DNA of 50,946 nt from Acidimicrobiales bacterium (GTDB lineage Bacteria > Actinomycetota > Acidimicrobiia > Acidimicrobiales > Aldehydirespiratoraceae). Made by a program: the position numbers and the translations under genes. The DNA lies in the NCBI GenBank assembly GCA_029263175.1, contig JAJCXZ010000004.1, positions 1 through 50,946 on the forward strand, given 5' to 3'. Below the pieces are notes generated by a model. The model was not told where the DNA came from. It did no database searches and saw only the letters and a program-made list of their open reading frames with translations. Of this stretch, positions 1 through 7,350 are shown one piece after another (the first letter of the stretch is position 1; each line of letters begins with the position of its first letter).

Positions 1-1
1 G

Positions 2-187
2 AGATGTGAGGCCCATCACATCGTGTTCTGGCAAGACAGCCACAACTCCAACATCACCAACCTCGTGCTCCTCTGCACCCAGCACCACCACATGCTCCAC
101 GACCACGATCTTGAGTTGGCCACAGTTGAGGGGATCACCCAACTCAAACCCCGAGCGGGACCCGCCCGACAAGCCTGGGCCGCCTAG
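2..187 (+). CDS. HNH endonuclease domain protein, C-terminal end only
   Basis: The reading frame is open from the window edge and ends at the TAG at 185-187, so only the last 61 residues are present. They contain a typical HNH core: CEAHHI near the start, then WQDSHNSNITNLVLLC and QHHHMLHD, with paired Cys and His residues for zinc and the catalytic histidine region. Actinobacteria carry many such genes, often with an N-terminal DUF222 domain, so that architecture is likely but cannot be seen here. Target and biological role are unknown. The gene ends 36 bases before the next one on the same strand. Confidence 0.8.
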   Translation, partial: RCEAHHIVFWQDSHNSNITNLVLLCTQHHHMLHDHDLELATVEGITQLKPRAGPARQAWAA

Positions 188-223
188 GGCCGCTAGCCAG
201 CTCCAAGACCAGGCCCGAAGTCG

Positions 224-724
224 GTGATGATCATCGCTCTCGGGCCTAGGGGCGCGTCTGCGAGTAGTTTCCTGCGCGTGACAGGAAGGTTCATCGAGAC
301 ACGGCATGGTGACTACGAGCTGTCGACCGATCCTGCCCGCGTCGATATTGCGACAGTACACGCCTACTTGTCGACCGATGGCTACTGGTCTGTGGGCCGC
401 AGCCGAGAGGTCGTGGAGAGGTCGATCGCAAACAGCGGACTGGTCTGCGCCGCGTACGCGATCAGCTCAGGTGAGCTTGTGGGCTTCGGTCGAATGGTCA
501 CGGATCTCGCAACCTTCGCCTGGTTGTGCGACGTCTTCGTTCTGCCTGAACATCAGCGCCACGGCTTGGGTGTGGCGATCGTGACAATGCTTGTGGACCA
601 CCCCGCCGTCAGCGGTGCGAAACGTCAGCTCCTCGCTACGCGCGACGCACACGAGCTGTACCGAAGGGTCGGATTCACCGCGATGGACGAGCCGGAGAAG
701 TGGATGGAGCGCGGCAGCGTGTAG
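224..724 (+). CDS. GNAT family N-acetyltransferase
   Basis: A 166-residue protein with the GNAT fold pattern: a central strand followed by FVLPEHQRHGLGVAIV, which matches the acetyl-CoA pyrophosphate-binding motif (R/Q-x-x-G-x-G/A), and a C-terminal ELYRRVGF segment usual in this family. It should transfer an acetyl group from acetyl-CoA to an amine, but the substrate cannot be read from sequence. The first residues are weakly conserved in character, and a GTG around position 278 is a possible later start. It stands alone between the HNH gene and a VOC gene. Confidence 0.8.
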   Translation: MMIIALGPRGASASSFLRVTGRFIETRHGDYELSTDPARVDIATVHAYLSTDGYWSVGRSREVVERSIANSGLVCAAYAISSGELVGFGRMVTDLATFAWLCDVFVLPEHQRHGLGVAIVTMLVDHPAVSGAKRQLLATRDAHELYRRVGFTAMDEPEKWMERGSV

Positions 725-758
725 AGCACGTGGGACAATCAAGTGGGACAATAGGGAG

Positions 759-1169
759 ATGGAACGACCAGCGATGCGAGTCTCGGGGCCGACGCTCGAT
801 GCCGGCGATCCGATGGCCTTGGCCGAGTTCTATGGGCGACTCCTTGGTTGGGAGATCGAGCGTTTTGAGGGCCCCCGACCGGGGATGCCCTCGAGTGATG
901 GTTGGGCCGTTCTTCGTGCGCCCGATGGATCGATGAAGATCGAGGTCCAATGGGAGCCGCACTATCAGCCGCCGGTTTGGCCCGGAGCAGAGGGGGCGCA
1001 GTTGATGATGATGCATCTCGACATCGGCGTTGCAGACATCGCGGAGGGCGTCCGTTGGGCCGTCGCTCAAGGCGCTCGGATGGCGGAGGTGCAGCCGCAG
1101 GACGGGTTGCGGGTGATGCTCGATCCGGAAGGACACCCGTTCTGCCTGTTCCCGGACCGCAGGGAGTGA
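759..1169 (+). CDS. VOC family (glyoxalase/bleomycin-resistance-like) protein
   Basis: A 136-residue protein with two beta-alpha-beta-beta-beta halves of the vicinal oxygen chelate superfamily. DPMALAEFYGRLLGWEIE opens the first half, and the C-terminus ends LDPEGHPFCLFP, the usual closing strand. Glyoxalase-like proteins of this type often bind small molecules or detoxify electrophiles; no substrate can be assigned. The frame is open further upstream, but similarity starts here. The ATG at 774 is an equally good start. It is convergent with helR, only 9 bases apart. Confidence 0.78.
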   Translation: MERPAMRVSGPTLDAGDPMALAEFYGRLLGWEIERFEGPRPGMPSSDGWAVLRAPDGSMKIEVQWEPHYQPPVWPGAEGAQLMMMHLDIGVADIAEGVRWAVAQGARMAEVQPQDGLRVMLDPEGHPFCLFPDRRE

Positions 1170-1178
1170 GCGCCGCGG

Positions 1179-3611
1179 TCAGAGCGGCGACGGCATGTCG
1201 GCGGCTCGCACGATGAGCAACCGCTGCACCGACCGGGTGAGCGCCACGTAGAGCAGCCGCAGCCCGTTCGGAAGATCGACGAAGTCGGCAGGTTCGACCA
1301 CGATGGTGACGTCGAATTCGAGGCCCTTGGCGGTGGGAGGGTCGACGACCGAGATCGGCTTGTCGAGTTCGAGGGCCTTGCGGGTGTCACCCGCTTCGAG
1401 ACCGGCTTCGGCGAGCGCCTCCAGCACGCGGTCCATGTGGCCCTGCGGGGCGATCACGCCGATGGTCGACCAGTCGTCGCCGAGATCGGCGGCCAGTTCG
1501 GCCACGGTCGATGCGACCGATACCGCGTCGACGTGGTGATGTTCCGCCCCGACGCCGCGGCTACGGATCGACGTTGATGGAGTGATGTCGGGAGCAGTGA
1601 CCGGGAGCAGCGTGTTGGCGTAGTCGAGGATCGGCCCGGGCACGCGGTAGCCGACGGTGAGCTCGCGTCGCCGCACGAGCGAATCGTCGATTCCGAGTCC
1701 GATCGTGACCGCATCCCACGACTCCTGCGCTCCGACTCCCGTGGCCTGGGCGATATCGCCCAGGATCGTCATCGAGCCATCGGAAGCGCGGCGCCCCGCC
1801 GCGCGCAGCGCCATCGCCGACAGATCCTGGGCCTCGTCGACCACGACATGGCCGTAGCGCCGGCCACCACCGGAGACGATCGCGTTGCCTTCGTCGAGCA
1901 GCGGCAGGTCGGCCGCCGTCCATGGCTCCTCGGCGATCTTCTTTGCCGACGAGCGCTGCAACGACTCCGCCTCATCGGCAGTGAGCAGACCATCGATGGC
2001 CTTCTTGCGATTGGTCGGGCTGCCGAGAAGGAGGCGGAGAAGCTGGGCCCCGGAGAGATTGGGCCAGATCTTGTCGACCATCTTCTTGAAACCGGCACTC
2101 TTGAGGAGCTCAGGCAGCATCCGAGCGAGATCTTCCTCGACGATGCCGCGATCGATGAGTTGTCGGCGTGCGTCGCGAAGCAGGACCTGGGCGAAAACAC
2201 CCTTGGCATCGTTGAGCGGAAGGCTGTTGTTCCGGGCCGTCTTCAAGGCTGCTTCGATCGCGGCGGGGCTGAAGCGCACGGACCGAAGACCGATCGGGAG
2301 GCTCTGTTCGTCGGCGGGCACCTTGATACGGGCATCGGCTAGGCGTTTCAGGACCTCGGCCATGACGGCTCGGCCCTTGATCTCGGCGACCCGGGGCGTG
2401 TCCTCACCACGAACGCGGACGCGAGCGCTCAGAAGAGAGGTGATGGTGGCTTGTGTGACTGCAGTCTCGCCGAGCGAGGGGAGCACGTTGGAGACGTAGC
2501 GAAGGAAGACTCGGTTGGGGCCGATCACGAGCACATGGCTCTTGGCCAATGCCGCGCGATGCTCGAACAGAAGGAACGCCGCGCGGTGAAGACCGACGGC
2601 GGTCTTTCCGGTGCCGGGGCCACCCTGCACGAGCATGCATTCGTCGAGCGAGGCGCGAATGATTTCATCCTGCTCGGCAGCAATCGTGGCGACGATGTCG
2701 GACATCTCGCCGCTACGTCCTCGTTCGATCTCGGCGAGAACGGGATCGGGAATGCCGGCCCCGGTGATCGAGTCAGGGTCGTCCAGCTGTTCGTCGAAGA
2801 TCGCGATGAGTTCGTCGACCTCGGTGGAGAAGCGGCGTCGGCGGGCGAGTCCGAAGGCGTCGGCGGCGGTGGCTCGATAGAAGGGAATCGCCACCGGTGC
2901 CCGCCAATCGACAACGACGGGGTTTCCTTCGGCGTTCTCGATGTGACGGCGACCGACGTACCACTGGTCGCCATCGGTGAGGATCGGATCCTCGTCGATG
3001 CGGCCGAAGCACAGCGCAACGTTGCCAACCTCGACCGCGTGGCGCCGGTTGATCATCTTCGACCGGGCGATCTTGGCGTCCGCCGAGTCCTCGTCGCGCA
3101 CCCGTTGCTCGCTGAACTCGAGCACCTTCCGCGTGCGCTCGATCATCGCGTCGAGCGTGGCCCTCGCGTGATGGAGGTACTCCTGCTCGCTGGAGTGGTC
3201 CGGGTGTTGGTCGGGATCGGCAGCGAGAGTTGGGGTCGCGATGAGATCCTCCTTCCACGTTCGGAAGCGCTCGTGGGTCCGGCCACTCGGGCCAACGCCT
3301 GAACCCGTGCCGTCGGCAGTGAGTTCGAAGGTGAAGACCCGGGAGAGATCATCGGCGTGGATGGCGGTGTAGCGGGCGTCGGCACCGCGGGCGGGGCCGG
3401 CTCGCCAGAGCAGCCATGAACCGAGGCGGCGCTTGTACGCGATGCGGGGCGAGCCGATGTCGGCACCGGACCGGAGGAGAGCCGCGGGAGCTTCGATCCA
3501 CGCCTCGGCCGAGATGTTGCGGTCGCGGGTCGGGAGCGGCGGGAGGTCGACGGTGTGAATCGGTGTGTCGTCGAAGGGTCGCTGATCGGCAGGGAGCGGC
3601 TTTGCGGACAC
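1179..3611 (-). CDS. helR: HelD/HelR-type RNA polymerase recycling ATPase
   Basis: An 810-residue superfamily 1 helicase-like ATPase. After about 140 variable residues comes the HelD coiled-coil and FGRID...YVGR...VVDWRAP region (about 145-245). The Walker A motif GGPGTGKT lies at about 330-337, Walker B VVVDEAQD at about 589-596, a YRVPGPI motif at about 655-661 and the final LLYVALTRS motif VI near the C-terminus. Relatives bind RNA polymerase, pull stalled complexes off DNA and, as HelR, can displace rifamycins. The GTG start lies one base after the toxin stop codon, so translation is probably coupled to the toxin-antitoxin pair. The HelR versus HelD assignment is by similarity only. Confidence 0.82.
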   Translation of the reverse strand: MSAKPLPADQRPFDDTPIHTVDLPPLPTRDRNISAEAWIEAPAALLRSGADIGSPRIAYKRRLGSWLLWRAGPARGADARYTAIHADDLSRVFTFELTADGTGSGVGPSGRTHERFRTWKEDLIATPTLAADPDQHPDHSSEQEYLHHARATLDAMIERTRKVLEFSEQRVRDEDSADAKIARSKMINRRHAVEVGNVALCFGRIDEDPILTDGDQWYVGRRHIENAEGNPVVVDWRAPVAIPFYRATAADAFGLARRRRFSTEVDELIAIFDEQLDDPDSITGAGIPDPVLAEIERGRSGEMSDIVATIAAEQDEIIRASLDECMLVQGGPGTGKTAVGLHRAAFLLFEHRAALAKSHVLVIGPNRVFLRYVSNVLPSLGETAVTQATITSLLSARVRVRGEDTPRVAEIKGRAVMAEVLKRLADARIKVPADEQSLPIGLRSVRFSPAAIEAALKTARNNSLPLNDAKGVFAQVLLRDARRQLIDRGIVEEDLARMLPELLKSAGFKKMVDKIWPNLSGAQLLRLLLGSPTNRKKAIDGLLTADEAESLQRSSAKKIAEEPWTAADLPLLDEGNAIVSGGGRRYGHVVVDEAQDLSAMALRAAGRRASDGSMTILGDIAQATGVGAQESWDAVTIGLGIDDSLVRRRELTVGYRVPGPILDYANTLLPVTAPDITPSTSIRSRGVGAEHHHVDAVSVASTVAELAADLGDDWSTIGVIAPQGHMDRVLEALAEAGLEAGDTRKALELDKPISVVDPPTAKGLEFDVTIVVEPADFVDLPNGLRLLYVALTRSVQRLLIVRAADMPSPL

Positions 3612-3612
3612 G

Positions 3613-4029
3613 TCAGGGGGCCTCGGGGGTGATCACTTCGAAGTCGAGCGCGACTGCGGCGGGAATCTGGCGGAAGTCGAGGGTAGCGAATCGAATCGGC
3701 CGCGGGAGTCGATCGAGAGCAGCCAGGTGAACTGCATCGACCGTGGTGAGCCCGTAGAGCGTCCCGATCTCGACGGCCCGGCCCAGACAGCGCTCATCGA
3801 TGGGTACCACGGTCATGGCATCGATGTCGGCGCGGGCCGCGGCGGCGAGGTCAGCCGCCGTATAGGGATCCGGCGCCGAGCGATGGAGTGCCATCAAGAG
3901 TTCGGCGCGGGCGAGGTCAGAAATGGCCCAGATCTGAGCGGTGGCCATGGCGTCGTTGATGAGGCGACGATGGGGCCCGCCGGTATGGCGCTGGAGAAGC
4001 GCAGAAGGGTCGAGGGCGAGGATCGTCAT
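3613..4029 (-). CDS. PIN-domain ribonuclease toxin (VapC family)
   Basis: A 138-residue PIN domain with the expected acidic metal-binding residues: Asp7 (LALDPSALL), Glu43 (RAELL), Asp98 (TTVDAVHLAAL) and Asp118 (FATLDFR). VapC toxins cut tRNA or rRNA, and they are neutralised by the partner antitoxin encoded just upstream. The start overlaps the antitoxin stop by four bases, the usual arrangement of these pairs. The next gene downstream, helR, follows after a single base, which is unusual for a toxin-antitoxin module. The RNA target is unknown. Confidence 0.85.
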   Translation of the reverse strand: MTILALDPSALLQRHTGGPHRRLINDAMATAQIWAISDLARAELLMALHRSAPDPYTAADLAAAARADIDAMTVVPIDERCLGRAVEIGTLYGLTTVDAVHLAALDRLPRPIRFATLDFRQIPAAVALDFEVITPEAP

Positions 4030-4337
4030 CGGCGGCGGGGTGGGTCGCCGCGGAGTTCGGCAAGGACTCGGTCCGGTGACAGGTCGACCGGAAGGATTGG
4101 CGTGGCCCCGGCGGCCACCGGCTTGTCTTCGCGAACGGGAAGCCGGATCAGCCCCGAGGCGGCAAGGTCGTCGAGGGTCGGCTCGGTCGTCGGGGTGAGA
4201 GGCCCGAGCTGCGCGACAGCTTTTCCGTCGACGGTGATCACCACTCGCTCGCCTCCTCCGGCGCGCCGAACGTGGGTGGCGAGATCAGCGCGGAGTTCGC
4301 GGACACCGAGTTGAGATCTACCATCAGAGGACACCAT
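4026..4337 (-). CDS. Phd/YefM-type antitoxin for the adjacent PIN toxin
   Basis: A 103-residue protein whose N-terminus (LGVRELRADLATHVRR, then GERVVITVDGKAVAQLGPL) matches the Phd/YefM DNA-binding fold. The C-terminal half carries the DDLAASGLIRLP-type toxin-binding tail that is common when these antitoxins pair with PIN toxins. ATG at 4337 was chosen because the conserved fold begins right after it; a GTG at 4355 would add six residues. The antitoxin should bind the toxin and repress its own promoter, and two GTACAC repeats lie directly at the start (4340-4359). Confidence 0.82.
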   Translation of the reverse strand: MVSSDGRSQLGVRELRADLATHVRRAGGGERVVITVDGKAVAQLGPLTPTTEPTLDDLAASGLIRLPVREDKPVAAGATPILPVDLSPDRVLAELRGDPPRRR

Positions 4338-4339
4338 GA

Positions 4340-4359
4340 GTACACAAGCGTACACATAC
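4340..4359. repeat. Two 10-base direct repeats at the antitoxin promoter
   Basis: GTACACAAGC is followed at once by GTACACATAC, giving two copies of GTACAC exactly one helical turn apart. On the minus strand a TACGCT box overlaps them (4347-4352), nine bases before the antitoxin ATG. This fits an operator through which the antitoxin-toxin complex silences its own transcription. Confidence 0.5.
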
Positions 4360-4386
4360 TGATTTGGAACGGGGCGATCATCTCGC

Positions 4387-4392
4387 TACGTT
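4387..4392 (+). promoter_or_regulatory. Minus-10 box of a leaderless promoter (acyl-CoA dehydrogenase)
   Basis: TACGTT matches TANNNT and is exactly seven bases before the ATG at 4400, so the transcript probably begins at the start codon. It also decides the start against the in-frame ATG at 4364. Confidence 0.6.
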
Positions 4393-4399
4393 CACGGCC

Positions 4400-5515
4400 A
4401 TGAACTTTGCATTCTCTGAAGAGCAAGAGCAGCTGCGCGAGTTTGTCCGAAGCTTCCTCGCGGACAAGTCGGCCGAGTCGGCGGTCCGTGAGCAGATGGA
4501 CACCGAGCAGGGCTACGACGAAGCCGTCTGGAACCAGATGGCCGAGCAGATGGGCCTCCAGGCGCTCGCCATCCCCGAAGAATTTGGTGGCCAGGGCTTC
4601 GGTTTCATCGAGCAGGTGGTGGTTCTCGAGGAGATGGGCCGCGCCCTGTTGTGCGCCCCGTATTTCTCTTCCTGCGTGCTCGCCGCCAACGCCCTGCTGG
4701 CCAGCGGCGACGATGCGGCCAAGGCTGCGCACCTTCCGGGCATCGCTGCCGGTGAGACCCGCGCGGCACTCGCGTTCACCGAGGAGAGCGGCCGCTGGGA
4801 CGAGGGCGGCATCACCATGCAGGCATCCGCCAGCGGTGATGGCCACACCCTCAGCGGCACCAAGAGCTTCGTGCTCGATGGTCACACCGCAAACCTGATC
4901 CTGGTTGCCGCTCGTACCGACGCCGGCGTCTCGCTGTTCAGCGTCGACGCTGACGCCGCAGGCCTCACGCGTACGGCCCTGTCCACGATGGACCAGACCC
5001 GCAAGCAGGCGAAGCTCGACTTCGCCGACGTGCCGGCCACGCTCATCGGCACCGATGGCGGTGGCTGGGCCACGATGGAGACCGTGCTCGATCTTGCTGC
5101 CGTCGCGCTCGCTGCCGAGCAGGTTGGTGGCGCGCAGATGTGTCTCGACATGTCGGTCGAGTACGCCAAGGTCCGTGTGCAGTTCGGCCGTCCGATCGGT
5201 TCGTTCCAGGCCATCAAACACAAGTGTGCCGACATGCTGCTCGAGGTCGAGTCGGCCAAGTCAGCCGCCTACTACGCCGGTTGGTGCGCTTCAGAGATGA
5301 ACGATGAACTGCCCCAGGTGGCGTCGCTCGCAAAGAGCTACTGCTCAGAGGCGTACTTCCACGCCGCGGCCGAGAACATCCAGATCCATGGCGGCATCGG
5401 GTTCACCTGGGAGCACCCCGCTCACTTGTACTTCAAGCGGGCCAAGAGCTCCGAGCTCCTGTTCGGTGACCCGACCTACCACCGTGAGCAGCTCGCCCAA
5501 CGCATCGGACTCTAA
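4400..5515 (+). CDS. Acyl-CoA dehydrogenase
   Basis: A 371-residue flavoenzyme of the acyl-CoA dehydrogenase family, which oxidises an acyl-CoA thioester to the 2-enoyl form using FAD. The N-terminal helical domain starts NFAFSEEQEQLREFVR; the middle domain contains ALAFTEESG and the TKSFVLDG strand; the C-terminal domain has VQFGRPIGSFQAIKH and ends IQIHGGIGFTWEHPAHLY. Usual family length is about 370-390. The acyl chain or sterol substrate cannot be told from sequence; Acidimicrobiia encode many such enzymes. A TANNNT box seven bases upstream supports this start and leaderless expression. Confidence 0.88.
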   Translation: MNFAFSEEQEQLREFVRSFLADKSAESAVREQMDTEQGYDEAVWNQMAEQMGLQALAIPEEFGGQGFGFIEQVVVLEEMGRALLCAPYFSSCVLAANALLASGDDAAKAAHLPGIAAGETRAALAFTEESGRWDEGGITMQASASGDGHTLSGTKSFVLDGHTANLILVAARTDAGVSLFSVDADAAGLTRTALSTMDQTRKQAKLDFADVPATLIGTDGGGWATMETVLDLAAVALAAEQVGGAQMCLDMSVEYAKVRVQFGRPIGSFQAIKHKCADMLLEVESAKSAAYYAGWCASEMNDELPQVASLAKSYCSEAYFHAAAENIQIHGGIGFTWEHPAHLYFKRAKSSELLFGDPTYHREQLAQRIGL

Positions 5516-5544
5516 CTGTTCGAAAAACTCTGACACCCAGGTCG

Positions 5545-5550
5545 TACGCT
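5545..5550 (+). promoter_or_regulatory. Minus-10 box of a leaderless promoter
   Basis: TACGCT followed by seven bases and the ATG at 5558. It has the same geometry as the boxes before 4400, 10744, 20846, 40895, 44596 and 47763. Confidence 0.55.
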
Positions 5551-5557
5551 CTGTCCT

Positions 5558-6037
5558 ATGGCCTGGGTGTTTCTCGTTTTGGGTGCGATGGTGGTGCTGG
5601 CGATTGCCTTTGTTGCGCTCGGTCGCGCGGTGGGCCGGTTGGAGATGCAACGGCCGCCGGCAATCTTCGAGGTCGTAGCGGCGGTGCGATGGATCGCGAG
5701 CCGTTTGCCCGACGAAGTGACGGCAAGGGTCAGCTACGACGACGTCGAGACGGTGGTCGGATGGCACCTGGATTGGTTCTCTGATGTCGGTGTTTCGTCC
5801 GAGCATGGCGAGGAGCTTGCGGGCGAGGGCGTGGTCCACGAGGGAGCCGTGGCGGTCGAGGAAGCGGCGATCGACGCGGTCGTTGCCCGGGCCGTGGCGG
5901 AGGCGGCGGCCGGCGGACCCGAGATCGATCCGGTTGATGTCGTGTGTGTCCTCGATCTTCAAATGCAGTACTTGCAGGAGATCGGCGCAGTGAGCGCCGC
6001 CGCCGCCGCCGACGGCGAGATCGCCTCTCAGGACTAA
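5558..6037 (+). CDS. Uncharacterised single-pass membrane protein
   Basis: A 159-residue protein of unknown function. Residues 1-25 (AWVFLVLGAMVVLAIAFVAL) form one hydrophobic helix, so the rest is probably held at the inner face of the membrane or outside it. The following region, RLPDEVTARVSYDDVETVVGW, is well formed, and the C-terminal half is rich in Ala, Glu and Val (helical, no cysteines). Similar short anchored proteins occur in Acidimicrobiia without known role, but I cannot name a family. A leaderless promoter box precedes it. Confidence 0.65.
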   Translation: MAWVFLVLGAMVVLAIAFVALGRAVGRLEMQRPPAIFEVVAAVRWIASRLPDEVTARVSYDDVETVVGWHLDWFSDVGVSSEHGEELAGEGVVHEGAVAVEEAAIDAVVARAVAEAAAGGPEIDPVDVVCVLDLQMQYLQEIGAVSAAAAADGEIASQD

Positions 6038-6276
6038 ACCATTCACAAAGGGGGGCGAGATGTGCTTCACTGGTTCCACCAAAGAGAGGAGGTGGTCCAG
6101 CTGATAGCTCAAAGTTTCGTGACCTTGGAGGTGGCTGGCCGCTAACGCAGGCCCGCTGGACTACCTGGCGAATACCAGCCAGTCACCCCTGCGGTGGTTG
6201 TGATCGGGAGTTCGTCACACTTGATCTGTTGCTTCGGCAACAAGCACCCCGCGGGTTCTCCAGCCAATAATCAGGG
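6038..6276 (+). other. Intergenic region with potential RNA structure
   Basis: No convincing gene is present. Bases 6091-6101 (GGTGGTCCAGC) can pair over 11 bp, with one G-U pair, to 6155-6165 (GCTGGACTACC). The same GGTGG can instead pair with CCACC at 6076-6080, so two exclusive folds are possible. A tight GTTGC-TTCG-GCAAC tetraloop hairpin lies at 6228-6241. Together with the strong hairpin at 6277-6319 this could be a small RNA, but no known family was recognised. Confidence 0.35.
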
Positions 6277-6319
6277 ACCGCCCCGGTGCCCTCACTGATG
6301 TGAGGAGCGCCGGGGCGGT
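6277..6319 (+). terminator. Strong GC-rich hairpin, probable terminator
   Basis: ACCGCCCCGG (6277-6286) pairs perfectly with CCGGGGCGGT (6310-6319), with an inner CTCAC/GTGAG stem at 6291-6304. Only a weak T-rich tail (TTCTGCGTT) follows, which is common for terminators of high-GC genomes. It could end the preceding transcript or be the last stem of a structured RNA. Confidence 0.55.
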
Positions 6320-6352
6320 TCTGCGTTGTCGCAGCGAGTGATCGCGTCCCGC

Positions 6353-6358
6353 TAGTCT
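6353..6358 (+). promoter_or_regulatory. Minus-10 box close to a start codon
   Basis: TAGTCT lies six bases before the ATG at 6365, in the spacing expected for a leaderless transcript of the 64-residue protein and the alpha/beta hydrolase. Confidence 0.5.
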
Positions 6359-6364
6359 CCGGAG

Positions 6365-6559
6365 ATGGATCGACCAGGCCGGTATGAAGAGCATCGCTAC
6401 CTTGGAGACAAGCGTGTGCAGCTGGTCTACGACATGGATGAGATCACCGACGAGGAGATGATTGCTCGGGTCAACGAACTTGCATTGACTTCGTTCGGTC
6501 AGACGTTCGGGCCCGACACGTTGCCCGAGGCTCGCAATCGCGGATATCGCCCGGCGTAG
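6365..6559 (+). CDS. Small conserved-looking protein, unknown function
   Basis: A 64-residue soluble, acidic protein (MDRPGRYEEHRYLGDK, VYDMDEITDEEMIARVNEL, ending RNRGYRPA). It has no membrane segment, no cysteine and no motif I can name. Its stop codon is immediately followed by the ATG of the alpha/beta hydrolase, so the two are probably co-translated and may work together. The start is supported by a TAGTCT box six bases upstream. Coding status rests on the regular codon use and the tight junction. Confidence 0.6.
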   Translation: MDRPGRYEEHRYLGDKRVQLVYDMDEITDEEMIARVNELALTSFGQTFGPDTLPEARNRGYRPA

Positions 6560-7345
6560 ATGGAGCGGCGGTTCACGGTCGACGGCAATCAACTGGCTGC
6601 GCATTTGGCGCGTCCCACACAGCTGCATCCGACCGCTCAGGCTGGTCTCGTCATCGCCCATGGATTCCCTGCCGAGGTCGGTGGCGGCATCAACAGCACC
6701 GCGAGCTTTCCCGAGTTGGCCGACCGGGTCGCCACTGATCTCGGTTGGACGGCGCTTGCATTTGCAAGCCGTGGCGTGGCCGAGTCGGAGGGGAATTTCT
6801 CGCTGGGCGGGTGGCTGCGGGATCTGCAGGGCGCGGTGGCGCACCTTCGCGAGTCGGCTCCCGTCGACGGCATTTGGATCGTCGGATTCGGCACGGGTGG
6901 AGCGTTGGCGATCGAGGCAGCTGCCGCCGACCCCGAAATTCGCGGTGTGGCCGCGGTGGCATCGCCGGCCGACTTCCGGGACTGGGCGAGCAGCCCGCGC
7001 AAGCTGCTGGTCTTGGCCCGGGAGATGGGTGTTCTACGAGACGGTGGCGACTTCGGCGGCTCGTTCGACGATTGGGCCGCCGAGCTGAAGAGCATCGCTG
7101 CAGTTGACGCGGCGGCGAGACTTGCCCCTCGCGATCTGATGGTTCTGCACGGCAGCGACGATGAGACGGTGCCCGTGTTCGATGCTCGGGCGGTTGCCGA
7201 TGCCCACGGCTCCGCTGATCTCCGTCTGGTCCATGGCGGCGGTCATCACCTTCGTCACGATCCTCGCGCGATGGCAGTGCTGCTCGGCTGGCTGGAGCGC
7301 CAACGAGTGGCGCTACTGCAGAGCTTCAGCAGTAGACCCACCTAG
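6560..7345 (+). CDS. Alpha/beta-hydrolase fold protein lacking the serine nucleophile
   Basis: A 261-residue alpha/beta-hydrolase fold: oxyanion strand GLVIAHGFP (29-37), TALAFASRGVAESEG (65-78), nucleophile elbow at 109-113, acid loop MVLHGSDDETVP and a C-terminal GGGHHLRHDP. The elbow reads G-F-G-T-G instead of G-x-S-x-G, so glycine 111 sits where the catalytic serine should be, while the Asp and His positions look intact. Hydrolytic activity is therefore doubtful; it may act through another residue or be a non-catalytic binding protein. It begins one base after the stop of the 64-residue gene. Confidence 0.78.
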   Translation: MERRFTVDGNQLAAHLARPTQLHPTAQAGLVIAHGFPAEVGGGINSTASFPELADRVATDLGWTALAFASRGVAESEGNFSLGGWLRDLQGAVAHLRESAPVDGIWIVGFGTGGALAIEAAAADPEIRGVAAVASPADFRDWASSPRKLLVLAREMGVLRDGGDFGGSFDDWAAELKSIAAVDAAARLAPRDLMVLHGSDDETVPVFDARAVADAHGSADLRLVHGGGHHLRHDPRAMAVLLGWLERQRVALLQSFSSRPT

Positions 7346-7350
7346 GGACG

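Noticed and set aside
591-758. In-frame 5' extension of the first VOC gene
   Set aside because: It overlaps the GNAT gene end, has no VOC-like sequence and no conserved residues; similarity starts at 759 or 774.
5345-6112. Long minus-strand frame opposite the acyl-CoA dehydrogenase end and the 159-residue gene
   Set aside because: It is antisense to well-formed genes, rich in His and Arg with no motif; a shadow of plus-strand codon bias.
6063-6170. T-box or known riboswitch in the 6.1 kb region
   Set aside because: A GGTGGAACC-like string on the minus strand recalls a T-box, but the specifier stem and terminator order do not fit and no synthetase gene follows.
6215-6844. Minus-strand frame across the 6.3 kb intergenic region
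   Set aside because: It runs antisense through the strong hairpin and two plus-strand genes and has no recognisable domain.
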